DNA of 64,000 nucleotides. It comes from Clostridia bacterium. GTDB lineage: Bacteria > Bacillota > Clostridia > Christensenellales > Aristaeellaceae. The notes beneath the pieces were generated by a model. It searched no databases and was not told where the DNA came from. It was given only the letters and a program-made list of their open reading frames with translations. Within the stretch, counting starts at the first letter, position 1, and each line of letters starts with the position of its first letter. A program made the position numbers and the translations under genes. Positions 1-11,036 of the stretch are shown here, one piece after another. Where the stretch lies: the NCBI GenBank assembly GCA_900769875.1, contig CAAGII010000016.1, positions 1 through 64,000 of the forward strand. The letters run 5' to 3'.

Positions 1-1634
1 CTGGCGCTCTGGTTGATCGAGGAGTTGTTCGTCACATACAGGCGCGGTGCGACGTACACGCCACTGCCCAGCGCGGACAGCGTGTACGAATTGCCCATAT
101 CCGCATAGAAGTTGTCGTCGTCCTGCCTCCACAGGCTGATGGAGACGCTCGCCGTCTGCAGCCAGTCGTCCACGCCGCTGCCGTTCTGTGTCAGTACCCA
201 GCGGTAGGACGCGACATGGGTATCGTTCACATAGAAATCCGCCTCATGGACGCCGGGCGTAAAGTAATCCGTATCGGTCTCGTCCAGCGAGGTGCTGAAG
301 GTGTCGCCGGCTTCGATCGTTTTCTCCGGCCATGTCCATTTGTCGCCGTCGATCACCCATTTGATCACAGCCGTCTGCGTACCGGACGAGTGATTGGTCA
401 CGCGAAGGCGGGGCGCCACATATTCGCCGCTGCCAAGCCCTTCAAGCCCATACTCATCGCCGACCTGTTCGATATACCGATCGGCATTCTGCGTCCACAG
501 CGCCACATCAATGGTCGCATCGCGCAGCCAGCCGGTCAGATTCTCGTCGTAGGTGGCGCCGGCGTCGCTTCCGGCTGTGATGGTCCATGAAAACTCCCTG
601 ACCTTCTGGCCGTTGACATAGATTTCGGCACAATGCGAACCCACGCCGTATTCCGAGGCGGTTTCGCGGCTCAGGCTGCGGATCATGTGATCACCGGAAT
701 CCAGCACATCGTCCTCAAACTCGATTCGTTCGCCGTCAATCAGCCAGTAGCAGACGACCTCATGCCGCTGCGAAGAATCATTCTGCAGATAGTAGCATGG
801 CGCAACATACTCGTCGCTGCCCAGCTGCCGCAGATCAAAGGACGTGCCCACATCCTCCAGATACTTCTCATCATTCTGCGTCCACAGGCTGATGTAATCG
901 CTGCTCTCCGCAAGCCACCCGGTTTCCATGGCAGTCACGGGGATGTTCTGTCCATCCGCATTGGCGCGCTCATAATCCGCGATGGCAACCGCCGTGGTGC
1001 GATCCCACGCCTCATACAGCGCAACCGCGCGCCCAATGGGAATCGCCAGATAAATATCGTTACCATCGTTGCGCAGGGCGGAGGTGATGCCGACCACCTC
1101 GCCCTTGTCGTTGAACAGCGCGCCGCCGCTGGAGCCGGACGATGTGGCTGCCGTATGCTGGAAGTACATGTCGCTGTACACCGTATTGCTGATAATGCCC
1201 ACAGACACCGTGTTCTTGATACCCTTGGGGCTGCCGATGGCGATCACCTTCTGCGCGCGGTGGAGCGGATCGGTATTGTAAGGCAGCGGACGCATCACCG
1301 TCGGGGTTTTCATGCGCAGAATCGCGATATCCTGCCGCTTGCTGCCGATGAGCACGCTGCGCAGATCATAGCTGTAGCCCTCATCGCTCTCGGCCGTGAT
1401 CGTATGAGCGTCCTCAATGACATGGTAGTTGGTGACAAGCGTCATATTATCAAACATGATAAAGCCGCTGCCCGTCGCGATGGTCGCTCCGCTCTGGTCG
1501 TACACGGTCAGCTTGAGCACCGAAAGCGCAGCTTCCTCCACCGCGTCGGAATCAGTCGAAAAGCCATCCGCAAGTACGGCGGCAGTCATGCATGTGATGA
1601 CCAAAACGAGAAAAATCCAGACTCTGTGCTTCAC
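1..1634 (-). CDS. Secreted trypsin-like serine protease with three C-terminal repeats (partial, 3' end outside window)
   Basis: This is an S1/HtrA-type endopeptidase, probably exported. Residues 1-22 form a signal peptide (hydrophobic stretch, then AAVLADG). The protease domain covers about 33-215, with all three catalytic residues visible: His71 in TNYHVIED, Asp102 in RQDIAILRM and Ser169 in GSSGGALF. No PDZ domain follows. Instead there are three repeats of about 125 residues (from about 248, 378 and 500), each opening with LW(T/R)Q and containing LGS.EYVAP followed by a CARDB-like beta-sandwich pattern. The start is a GTG at 1634, chosen because an AGGAGGG ribosome binding site lies just upstream and no ATG gives an intact signal peptide. 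About 544 codons are present and the end is cut by the window edge. The substrate is unknown. Confidence 0.85.
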   Translation of the reverse strand, partial: MKHRVWIFLVLVITCMTAAVLADGFSTDSDAVEEAALSVLKLTVYDQSGATIATGSGFIMFDNMTLVTNYHVIEDAHTITAESDEGYSYDLRSVLIGSKRQDIAILRMKTPTVMRPLPYNTDPLHRAQKVIAIGSPKGIKNTVSVGIISNTVYSDMYFQHTAATSSGSSGGALFNDKGEVVGITSALRNDGNDIYLAIPIGRAVALYEAWDRTTAVAIADYERANADGQNIPVTAMETGWLAESSDYISLWTQNDEKYLEDVGTSFDLRQLGSDEYVAPCYYLQNDSSQRHEVVCYWLIDGERIEFEDDVLDSGDHMIRSLSRETASEYGVGSHCAEIYVNGQKVREFSWTITAGSDAGATYDENLTGWLRDATIDVALWTQNADRYIEQVGDEYGLEGLGSGEYVAPRLRVTNHSSGTQTAVIKWVIDGDKWTWPEKTIEAGDTFSTSLDETDTDYFTPGVHEADFYVNDTHVASYRWVLTQNGSGVDDWLQTASVSISLWRQDDDNFYADMGNSYTLSALGSGVYVAPRLYVTNNSSINQSA

Positions 1635-1677
1635 GCCAAGCCCTCCTTATATCAAGAACTGCCAACGATTTGATTTC

Positions 1678-1706
1678 ATTGTATCATTGTCGAATGAAAA
1701 AAGCAA
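1678..1706 (-). promoter_or_regulatory. Promoter of the trypsin-like protease gene
   Basis: On the minus strand TTGCTT (-35) and TACAAT (-10) are separated by 17 bases, about 45 bases upstream of the GTG start. The -10 is good and the -35 is weak. Confidence 0.5.
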
Positions 1707-1749
1707 TAGATGAACGGCGCTCAGACGCTATCAGGGCAATCGAATCCAA

Positions 1750-1780
1750 CAAAAAACCGGCGACGCACACGCACGCCGGT
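1750..1780 (-). terminator. Rho-independent terminator after the CapA-like gene
   Basis: Read on the minus strand, ACCGGCG and CGCCGGT pair around an 11-base loop and are followed by six T residues. It lies about 85 bases downstream of the capA-like stop. Confidence 0.8.
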
Positions 1781-1862
1781 CGCGCCGGAAGCAGCATGCC
1801 TCCGGCTTGCCTCTCGCATATGGATGACGAGAGCTTTGCAATCATGCGGGGAAATCGGCAGC

Positions 1863-3035
1863 CTACTCCCACTCCAGCGGGTAGCTTTCCACCGCATAGC
1901 TCAGCTTTCTGCCATTGGAACGCAATGTAGTCAGCACGGTATCAATGGTGGTCGCCTTCTCCAGCACGGTGGGGGTAAAGTCGTTGTAATCGGTGCGGCT
2001 GGAAATGCGAATGGGGATGATACGGAAGCCCTCGTTGCTCACCTGCGCGCCCTCCTCCCCCTCGCGGATGCGGAAGCGGGTCTGGAAGAGATAGCTGTTC
2101 ATATCGCTGGGCTTGGTGTTGCCCGCAAAGGAGAAGTTCGCCAGCGAATAGCAGATATACACGCCCTTGTAGCACTCAATGGGCTGAATGCGGTGGCTGT
2201 GATGTCCCAGCACGAGGTTGGCGCCCGCATCCACAGCGAGGCGGCCCATTTTCACCTGATTGTTCGTGGGCGCATAATCCAGCTCGTTGCCCCAGTGGAA
2301 GGACACAATCACGATGGGATAGCGCTCCTTGGCAGCCTGAATATCCGCCGGAACCTTATCCCACAGCTGGCTGTAGCGGTCGATGCACAGATAGCTGAGC
2401 ATGGCAATCTGCACGCCCTTGACCTCAATCACGCCAAGATGCTCGGAATTGCTCCACACGATGCCCGCCTGCTCCAGCACCTGCTGCGTTTCCTGATAGA
2501 CGTCCTCGCCGTGATCCTGCACATGGTTGTTTTCAAGGCTCACAGCCTCCACGCCGTTCTCGCTCAGGCAGGATACATAGGACGGCGGCGCGGAAAACAG
2601 GAAGCTGTTGTTCTTCTTGGAGGAGGGCACATAGGTCGATTCGGTCAGCGTCCCCTCAAAATTGACGATGGTCAGATCGTCCGCAAGCAGAATATCGCGG
2701 ATGTTGCGCATCATGAAGCTGATATCGCCGCCCTGCTTGCGCTTTTCATCCTCAAAGATGTTCTTGCTTTTCCGGCTGTCGCCGCCGATGGTAAAATCGC
2801 CCGTCGCGGTCATGGTGATGAGAATGGAGCCGTCCTCCTCAAACACCGGGCGCTCGATCACCTCGTCCACAATCAGCCCGTCCTCCTGGACAACGGTGCT
2901 GACGATAATTTCCTCCGTCGCGTCGGGCGCAAGGCCGTGCAGCAGATCATCCAGCGAAAAATCGTCGTCCTCCTCTGCCAGCGCCGGGAAGGTCAGGCAG
3001 CACAGCGCCACAAGCAGCATCAGCAGTTTGCGCAT
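1863..3035 (-). CDS. CapA-family metallophosphatase-like secreted protein
   Basis: This 390-residue protein belongs to the CapA/PgsA family (PGA_cap domain, calcineurin-like fold). The family is named for poly-gamma-glutamate capsule anchoring, but most members are uncharacterised. A signal peptide covers residues 1-20 (LLMLLVALCCLTFPALA). Family blocks in order are TGDFTIGGD, VNFEGTLT, LENNH..D.G, HWGNELDYAP.N.Q and GHHSHRIQPIE. The start at 3035 sits 6 bases after GGAGG; longer reading frames upstream lack such a site. No capsule polymerase genes (capB/capC) are adjacent, so a poly-glutamate role is not supported here. It is probably monocistronic, with a terminator downstream. Confidence 0.85.
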   Translation of the reverse strand: MRKLLMLLVALCCLTFPALAEEDDDFSLDDLLHGLAPDATEEIIVSTVVQEDGLIVDEVIERPVFEEDGSILITMTATGDFTIGGDSRKSKNIFEDEKRKQGGDISFMMRNIRDILLADDLTIVNFEGTLTESTYVPSSKKNNSFLFSAPPSYVSCLSENGVEAVSLENNHVQDHGEDVYQETQQVLEQAGIVWSNSEHLGVIEVKGVQIAMLSYLCIDRYSQLWDKVPADIQAAKERYPIVIVSFHWGNELDYAPTNNQVKMGRLAVDAGANLVLGHHSHRIQPIECYKGVYICYSLANFSFAGNTKPSDMNSYLFQTRFRIREGEEGAQVSNEGFRIIPIRISSRTDYNDFTPTVLEKATTIDTVLTTLRSNGRKLSYAVESYPLEWE

Positions 3036-3057
3036 GGTCATCCTCCGTCTATCGGTC

Positions 3058-3095
3058 GGACAATGCCGCCGCACGCGGCTTGTCCCTTCTGTATA
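3058..3095 (-). promoter_or_regulatory. Possible capA-like promoter with adjacent inverted repeat
   Basis: On the minus strand TGC-TATACA resembles an extended -10 at 3090-3095, with no good -35. Just downstream GGACAA and TTGTCC flank a GCCGC/GCGGC stem (3058-3085), which could be an operator or leader hairpin. Weak evidence. Confidence 0.3.
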
Positions 3096-3100
3096 GCATA

Positions 3101-3140
3101 CGAAGGGCGCAGGCGGTTTCATGCCATTTTGCGCCCTTCG
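3101..3140. repeat. 10-bp perfect inverted repeat between aminotransferase and capA-like genes
   Basis: CGAAGGGCGC at 3101-3110 is the exact reverse complement of GCGCCCTTCG at 3131-3140, with a 20-base gap. It lies just past the aminotransferase stop but no T-run follows in the minus direction, so it is not a classical terminator. Confidence 0.5.
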
Positions 3141-3156
3141 CAGCAAAATTTCTCCA

Positions 3157-4350
3157 TCAGGTCAGGCGGCTGACGAAGCGGCCCATTTTGTCCAGCGCCT
3201 GATTCAGCTTGTCCACCGCGGTCGCGTAGCTGCAGCGGATGTGACCCTCGCCGCAGCGGCCGAACGCCGTGCCGGGCACGCAGGCCACGCGCTCCTCCTC
3301 CAGCAGGCGCTGGCAGAATTCCTCGCTGGTCATGCCCGTGCTGCGGATGCTGGGGAACACATAGAACGCGCCCAGCGGCTCAAAGCAATCCAGCCCCATG
3401 CTGCGGAAGCCCTCCACCATCAGGCGGCGGCGGCGATCGTAGCTTTCACGCATGCGCACCACATCCTCATAGCCGTTGTTGCGGCCCATACGGAGCGCCT
3501 CAAGAGCGGCCACCTGACCCTGCCTTGGGGCGCAGAGGATGGCGTACTGGTGAATCTTGTTGATGACGTCAATCAGCGCCGCGGGGCCGCACACATAGCC
3601 CACACGCCAGCCGGTCATCGCGAACGCCTTGGAGAAGCCGTTGATGGTCAGCGTGTACTGCCACATACCGGGCAGCGACGCGAAGGATACATGCTCCAGC
3701 CCGCCATAGGTCAATTCGGAATAGATTTCATCGCTGATGACGAGAATGCCCGTCTCGCGTACCACCTGCGCGATGGCCTCCAGCTCGGCGCGGGGCATCA
3801 CGCCGCCGGTGGGATTGTTGGGATAGGGCAGAATGAGCGCCTTGGTGCGGGGCGTCATCACTGCGCGCAGCGCGTCGGGCGTCAGGCGGAAGCCGTTCTC
3901 GGCATTTGTCACCACTCCCACCGGGGTGCCGCCGGCAAAGATGACGCTGGGACTGTAGCTGACATAGCTGGGTTCGGGCACCAGCACCTCGTCCCCTGGC
4001 GAAACCACGGCGCGGAGCGCGGCGTCGATGCATTCCGACGCGCCGACCGTGACCACGATTTCCGTGTCAGGATCGTACACCACATGGCAGCGGCTTTCAA
4101 GATAATAGCTGATTTCACGCCGCAGGGACAAAAGACCACGGTTGGGCGTGTACTGCGTTTCACCGTCAAGAATGGAATCAATGGCGGCGCTGCGGATATG
4201 ATAGGGCGTCACAAAATCCGGCTCGCCGACGCCCAGAGAGATGGCGTCCTTCATGGTGCTGGCCAGATCGAAGAAGCGGCGGATCCCGCTGGGCGGCACA
4301 GCCGCGATGGAGGGATTCAGATACCGCGAATAATCCATTTCATTGCTCAC
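3157..4350 (-). CDS. PLP-dependent class I/II aminotransferase (YugH/PatA-like)
   Basis: This fold-type I aminotransferase transfers an amino group between an amino acid and a 2-oxo acid. Family landmarks are Y.PN.G at 67-72, YPNNPTGG around 176-183, SDEIYSEL at 207-213 and the PLP-binding Lys241 in NGFSKAFAMTGWRVGY. Length (397 aa) is typical. The start is taken as GTG at 4350, which overlaps the stop of the upstream Lrp/AsnC gene by GTGA and suggests translational coupling. An ATG at 4338 is an alternative. The same regulator-aminotransferase order occurs in Bacillus (yugG-yugH), where the exact substrate is also not settled. Confidence 0.88.
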   Translation of the reverse strand: MSNEMDYSRYLNPSIAAVPPSGIRRFFDLASTMKDAISLGVGEPDFVTPYHIRSAAIDSILDGETQYTPNRGLLSLRREISYYLESRCHVVYDPDTEIVVTVGASECIDAALRAVVSPGDEVLVPEPSYVSYSPSVIFAGGTPVGVVTNAENGFRLTPDALRAVMTPRTKALILPYPNNPTGGVMPRAELEAIAQVVRETGILVISDEIYSELTYGGLEHVSFASLPGMWQYTLTINGFSKAFAMTGWRVGYVCGPAALIDVINKIHQYAILCAPRQGQVAALEALRMGRNNGYEDVVRMRESYDRRRRLMVEGFRSMGLDCFEPLGAFYVFPSIRSTGMTSEEFCQRLLEEERVACVPGTAFGRCGEGHIRCSYATAVDKLNQALDKMGRFVSRLT

Positions 4351-4838
4351 GGCGTGATCACCAGCCTCTTGTCCGGCTCTTTCCCTTCAAAGACCACGCC
4401 ATCCTCCTTGTAGCGCTTGAGGACAAAGCTGGTCGCGGTGCCTGTAACCGTTTCCAGCGTGGACAGCTTCTGGCTGACAAACAGCGCCAGCTCCTTGAGC
4501 GTGCGCGCCTGCACAAGCACCAGCAGGTCGTACGAGCCGCTCATCAGGTACATGCTCTTGACCTCTTCAAAATGATAGATCCGCTTGGCCACCGCGTCAA
4601 AGCCGGATTCACGCTGGGGCGTCACGCGCACCTCAATCATGGCCTCCACAAACTCCCGGTCGGTCAGATCCCAGTTAATTTTGGGCGCGTAGTGCAAAAT
4701 CACATGCTCGCGCTCCATCCGGTCGATGGCCTCCGCCACCTCCTGCAGGGTCGCGCCGCTCATCACCGCCATTTTCTCCAGAGGCGTGCGGCAGTCCTCC
4801 TCCAGCATTTCCAGCAGCTGCATTTCCAGCCTGGTCAT
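4347..4838 (-). CDS. Lrp/AsnC family transcriptional regulator
   Basis: This 163-residue protein has an N-terminal winged helix-turn-helix (about 1-55, including LEKMAVMSGATLQEVAEAI) and a C-terminal RAM/AsnC ligand-binding domain (about 65-145, including GSYDLLVLVQARTLKELALFV). Members sense amino acids and control amino acid metabolism. The start at 4838 follows AAAGGGGAG at good spacing; the open frame extends further upstream but without a ribosome binding site. It overlaps the aminotransferase start by 4 bases, so it probably controls that gene, but the ligand is unknown. Confidence 0.87.
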   Translation of the reverse strand: MTRLEMQLLEMLEEDCRTPLEKMAVMSGATLQEVAEAIDRMEREHVILHYAPKINWDLTDREFVEAMIEVRVTPQRESGFDAVAKRIYHFEEVKSMYLMSGSYDLLVLVQARTLKELALFVSQKLSTLETVTGTATSFVLKRYKEDGVVFEGKEPDKRLVITP

Positions 4839-4875
4839 TTCGGACTCCCCTTTCTCAGATACGTTGAACAAAATT

Positions 4876-4904
4876 ATTGTACAACAGCTTCCCCGATTCC
4901 GCAA
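4876..4904 (-). promoter_or_regulatory. Promoter of the Lrp/AsnC-aminotransferase operon
   Basis: TTGCGG (-35), a 17-base spacer and TACAAT (-10) on the minus strand, about 38 bases before the ATG. Confidence 0.55.
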
Positions 4905-5059
4905 GTGGTATTTTACCGCGCGTCCGGGGCGCTGATGCATGCGGATTCGCATGTGGTTTCTGGTCGCAACCAGACACGCCCCGCACAGCACGGAACAAAG
5001 GGACAAAAATTTGCGATTATATATAGTAGCTTTGACTTTTCTTTTGGGTCATTCTGTGG

Positions 5060-5065
5060 TATACT
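5060..5065 (+). promoter_or_regulatory. gyrB: Extended -10 promoter of gyrB
   Basis: TATACT preceded by TGG matches an extended -10 element, about 80 bases upstream of the gyrB start. No good -35 lies at 16-18 bases, although TTGACT occurs 22 bases upstream. Confidence 0.4.
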
Positions 5066-5143
5066 GTCTAAGGACAGGTATTCATATTTTTCGCTGTTCC
5101 CCCTGCGGAACAGGCGCAGAAACCAAGAACAATGAGGTGCAGC

Positions 5144-7147
5144 ATGGCAAATGAAATCAACCGGGAGCAGGCAAGCGAGCAGGAGCTGAAGGCCGAGCAC
5201 GATATCGAGCAGGCGACCCACGTCAGCCAGGATTACGGCGAGGAGCAGATTCAGGTGCTGGAGGGGCTGGAGGCTGTGCGCAAGCGTCCCGGCATGTACA
5301 TCGGCTCGACGGACGCACGCGGTCTGCATCATCTGGTGTATGAAATTGTGGATAATGCCATTGACGAGGCGCTGGCAGGCTATTGCAAGCATATCAGAGT
5401 TTGCCTGCATCAGGACGGCTCCGTCTCCGTGGACGACGACGGGCGCGGCTTCCCCGTGGGCATTCACCCCAAAATGGGCCGTCCCGCGGTGGAGGTCTGC
5501 CTGACGGTGCTGCACGCCGGCGGCAAGTTTGGCGGCGGCGGCTACAAGGTCTCCGGCGGTCTGCACGGCGTGGGCGCGTCGGTGGTCAACGCGCTGTCGC
5601 GCAGCCTCACCGTCACCGTCTATCAGGACGGCAAAATATATCAGCAGGAATACTCGCGCGGTAAATACCTCTACGATCTCCGCGTCGTCGGCCCGACCGA
5701 CCGCACCGGCACCGTGATCCGCTTCCTGCCCGATGTGAAAACCGAGGACAATCCCGACGGCGTATTTGAGACCGGCGACTTCCAGTATGACGTGCTCAAA
5801 ACCCGCCTGCGCGAAATGGCGTTCCTGAACAAGGGCATCGCCATCGCTTTCCGCGATGAACGCCGCGAGGAACCCGTGGAGGATACCTTCTGCTATGAGG
5901 GCGGCCTGCGCGAGTTCGTCAAGTACCTCAACCAGAACCGCGAGGTGCTCTTTGAGGAGCCGATTTATACCGAGGGTCTCAAGGATGGTATCCTGGTCGA
6001 GGTCGCCATGCAGTACAACGACAGCTATCAGGAGAACATTTATACCTTTGCCAACAACATCGCCACACCCGACGGCGGCACGCATCTGACCGGCTTCAAC
6101 ACCGCGCTTACCCGCGCCATCAACGATTACGGGCGCAAGTACAAGCTCATCAAGGAAAAGGAGCCCAACCTGCGCGGCGAGGACGTGCGTGAGAGCCTGA
6201 CCGCCATTGTCTCCATCAAGATGGAGGATCCGCAGTTCGAGAGCCAGACCAAGAGCAAGCTCGGCTCCGGTCAGGTGCGCGGCGTGGTGGATTCGCTGGT
6301 GACCGAGGAGCTGTCCACCTTCCTGGAGGAGCATCCCGCCATCGCCAAAACGATTCTGGACAAGTGCCTCAGCGCCGCACGCGCCCGCGAGGCCGCACGC
6401 CGCGCCCGCGAGGATACCCGCCGCAAGACCGTGCTGGAGAGCGCTTCACTGCCCGGCAAGCTGGCGGACTGCTCCGATCGCGACCCGCGCAACTGCGAAA
6501 TCTTCCTCGTGGAGGGCGACAGCGCAGGCGGCTCCGCCAAGGAGGGGCGCGATCGTCACTTTCAGGCGATCATGCCCCTGCGCGGCAAGATTCTCAACGT
6601 GGAAAAGGTGCGCATGGAGCGCGCGCTGGAGAACCAGGAAATCCGCGGCATGATCACCGCCTTCGGCTGCGGCTATGGCAACGAGTTTGACGAAAGCAAG
6701 CTGCGCTACCACCGCATCGTCTGCATGACAGACGCCGATGTGGACGGCGCGCATATCCGCATCCTGATGCTCACCTTCTTCTACCGCTTTATGCGTCCGC
6801 TTGTGGAGAAGGGCTATGTGTACGCCGCCATGCCGCCGCTGTACAAGGTCACCCGCGGCAAGATCGAGCGCTATGTGTACGACGATGACGAGCTGCAGCG
6901 CGTGCTGGACGAGATCGGCCGCGAACCCAAGCCCGACATCCAGCGCTACAAGGGTCTTGGCGAGATGAGCGCAGAGCAGCTCTGGCAGACCACCATGAAC
7001 CCCGAAACCCGCACCATGATGCGCATTACCCCTGAGGACGCCATGGAGGCAGACCGCCTCTTCACCCTGCTCATGGGCGATCAGGTGGATCCGCGCAAGC
7101 AGTTCATCCAGCAGAACGCAGACCTTGTGAAGGATCTGGACGTCTGA
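5144..7147 (+). CDS. gyrB: DNA gyrase subunit B
   Basis: This is the ATPase subunit of DNA gyrase, which introduces negative supercoils together with GyrA. Seen in order: the GHKL ATPase (RPGMYIGSTD, EIVDNAIDEALAG, DDGRGFPV, GLHGVGASVVNALS), the transducer domain, and the Toprim domain (EGDSAGGSAKEGRDR, PLRGKILNVEK, DADVDGAHI), ending with the QRYKGLGEM tail motif. At 667 residues it is a short GyrB without the proteobacterial insert. The ATG at 5144 is used because GAGG lies 6 bases upstream; an in-frame ATG at 5132 overlaps that site. gyrA follows after 22 bases, identifying this as GyrB rather than ParE. Confidence 0.97.
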   Translation: MANEINREQASEQELKAEHDIEQATHVSQDYGEEQIQVLEGLEAVRKRPGMYIGSTDARGLHHLVYEIVDNAIDEALAGYCKHIRVCLHQDGSVSVDDDGRGFPVGIHPKMGRPAVEVCLTVLHAGGKFGGGGYKVSGGLHGVGASVVNALSRSLTVTVYQDGKIYQQEYSRGKYLYDLRVVGPTDRTGTVIRFLPDVKTEDNPDGVFETGDFQYDVLKTRLREMAFLNKGIAIAFRDERREEPVEDTFCYEGGLREFVKYLNQNREVLFEEPIYTEGLKDGILVEVAMQYNDSYQENIYTFANNIATPDGGTHLTGFNTALTRAINDYGRKYKLIKEKEPNLRGEDVRESLTAIVSIKMEDPQFESQTKSKLGSGQVRGVVDSLVTEELSTFLEEHPAIAKTILDKCLSAARAREAARRAREDTRRKTVLESASLPGKLADCSDRDPRNCEIFLVEGDSAGGSAKEGRDRHFQAIMPLRGKILNVEKVRMERALENQEIRGMITAFGCGYGNEFDESKLRYHRIVCMTDADVDGAHIRILMLTFFYRFMRPLVEKGYVYAAMPPLYKVTRGKIERYVYDDDELQRVLDEIGREPKPDIQRYKGLGEMSAEQLWQTTMNPETRTMMRITPEDAMEADRLFTLLMGDQVDPRKQFIQQNADLVKDLDV

Positions 7148-7169
7148 CGCTATCAATGGAGAGGAAAGC

Positions 7170-9767
<2,598 letters not shown>

Positions 9768-9788
9768 GCCGGACGCTGAATCACCCCC

Positions 9789-9830
9789 AAGGAAAAACAG
9801 AGCCGATTGCGTACCGGCTCTGTTTTCCTT
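9789..9830. terminator. Bidirectional terminator between gyrA and the GH5 gene
   Basis: A 16-17 base inverted repeat (AAGGAAAA.CAGAGCCG with its complement) around a 9-base loop provides a T-rich tail in both directions, serving the two convergent genes. Confidence 0.85.
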
Positions 9831-9842
9831 ATGGGGCAATGC

Positions 9843-11009
9843 TCACTCCAGCTCGCCCATCATGGCTTCGACAATCTCGGGGTAGACCCATGTGCAGGTT
9901 CTGCGATTGATGAGGCCAAACTCCTCGCCGCCGTTGAAGGCGTTGTTGTCCCACCAGAAGGCAGGAATGCCGCGCGACTTCGCTTCCGCCACATAGCTCT
10001 GGGCAAACTCACATCGCGCCTCAGTGTTACCTTCGCGGTTGCGCGCGCCGAACTCGTCAATGATCACACCCACGCCCTGCAGAATGTACTTGTTGTACAA
10101 CGTCTGCATAAAGGAAGTCATGCCGTTGAGGTCCGGGCCGTTCTTGCGCGACCAGGTTTTCTTGCCATTCCCCTCCAGCGCGAAATTGTAGGGCGTGTAG
10201 GCATGCACGCTCACCAGAATGTGGCCGTCGTTGCTCTCCACAGGGTCGGTGGGCAGGCGGAAATACTTGTTGGTCGCGCCCTGCGCGGAAGCGTCATAGC
10301 CCGGGCAGAGGATGTAGCGGGTAGCATTCTGCCCGCCTGCTGCACGGATGGTATCCACCGCGGCCTGATTCAGCTGGTTGATGCACTCGGCCGCCTCCTG
10401 ACACACCGGATCGGATTCATTGAACCACCACTCGTTGGGATGATTCACCAGACGCGGCTCGTTGAGGGTATTGAAGATGAGCCGCTCGCCATACTCCGCA
10501 AAGGCGTCCGCCAGCTGCGCCCAGATGCGGGTGACATAGGTAAGCGACTGCTCCATATACTCGTTGTTCGGATAGAAGAAGTCCGTGCTGTTGTCATGAT
10601 GGATATTCAATATCACATACATGTCACGGCTGTATGCCCAGTCCACCACTTCCTTGACGCGGGCAAGCCAGTTGGGGCTGATGGTATAGTCTTCATCCAC
10701 ATGGTTATGCCAGGATACCGGGATGCGCACCGCGTTGAAGCCCGCCTCGACAAGCCGATCAAACAGCTCCTCGCGCGTCTTGACGCCGCACCATGCGCTC
10801 TCGTACTGCATTTCGTTGCTCAGCCAGTTGCATTCACTCGCGTCAAAGGTATTGCCCAGATTCCATCCCAGACGGATTCCGCTTGTAAAGGTGAGCGCCT
10901 CGCTCACCGGCATCGGCTTGGGCTGCAGATTCAGCTCGGACGCATGGGCAGCCATCGGCAGAAGGATCAGCATCACGGCAAGCATTGCCGTCAGCAGACG
11001 TTTCATCAT
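9843..11009 (-). CDS. Secreted glycoside hydrolase family 5 (endoglucanase-type)
   Basis: This GH5 enzyme (cellulase/beta-glucanase superfamily) hydrolyses beta-glycosidic bonds with retention. It has a signal peptide (residues 1-23, ending MAAHAS) and the N-terminal GWNLGNTFDA block typical of GH5 subfamily 4. RIPVSW lies at about 95-100. The acid/base is Glu184 in NTLNEPR and the nucleophile is Glu319 in IIDEFGA. There is no carbohydrate-binding or dockerin module; at 388 residues it is a bare catalytic domain. The start at 11009 (ATGATG) follows GGAGAGGAGAG. It lies 27 bases downstream of a second GH5 gene, as its operon partner. Exact substrate (cellulose, xyloglucan, lichenan) cannot be told. 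Confidence 0.87.
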   Translation of the reverse strand: MMKRLLTAMLAVMLILLPMAAHASELNLQPKPMPVSEALTFTSGIRLGWNLGNTFDASECNWLSNEMQYESAWCGVKTREELFDRLVEAGFNAVRIPVSWHNHVDEDYTISPNWLARVKEVVDWAYSRDMYVILNIHHDNSTDFFYPNNEYMEQSLTYVTRIWAQLADAFAEYGERLIFNTLNEPRLVNHPNEWWFNESDPVCQEAAECINQLNQAAVDTIRAAGGQNATRYILCPGYDASAQGATNKYFRLPTDPVESNDGHILVSVHAYTPYNFALEGNGKKTWSRKNGPDLNGMTSFMQTLYNKYILQGVGVIIDEFGARNREGNTEARCEFAQSYVAEAKSRGIPAFWWDNNAFNGGEEFGLINRRTCTWVYPEIVEAMMGELE

Positions 11010-11036
11010 GGTTTCTCTCCTCTCCGGCTCGGTGTG

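Larger units (their letters stand above)
4839..5143. other. Divergent intergenic region between Lrp/AsnC gene and gyrB
   Basis: About 305 bases without a gene. It carries divergent promoter candidates for the Lrp/AsnC gene and for gyrB. A small perfect hairpin in the gyrB leader pairs CTGTTCC with GGAACAG (5094-5113). No dnaA, dnaN or recF and no recognisable origin repeats are present. Confidence 0.6.

Noticed and set aside
4839..5143. Chromosomal origin next to gyrB
   Set aside because: No dnaA, dnaN or recF and no DnaA-box cluster could be seen.
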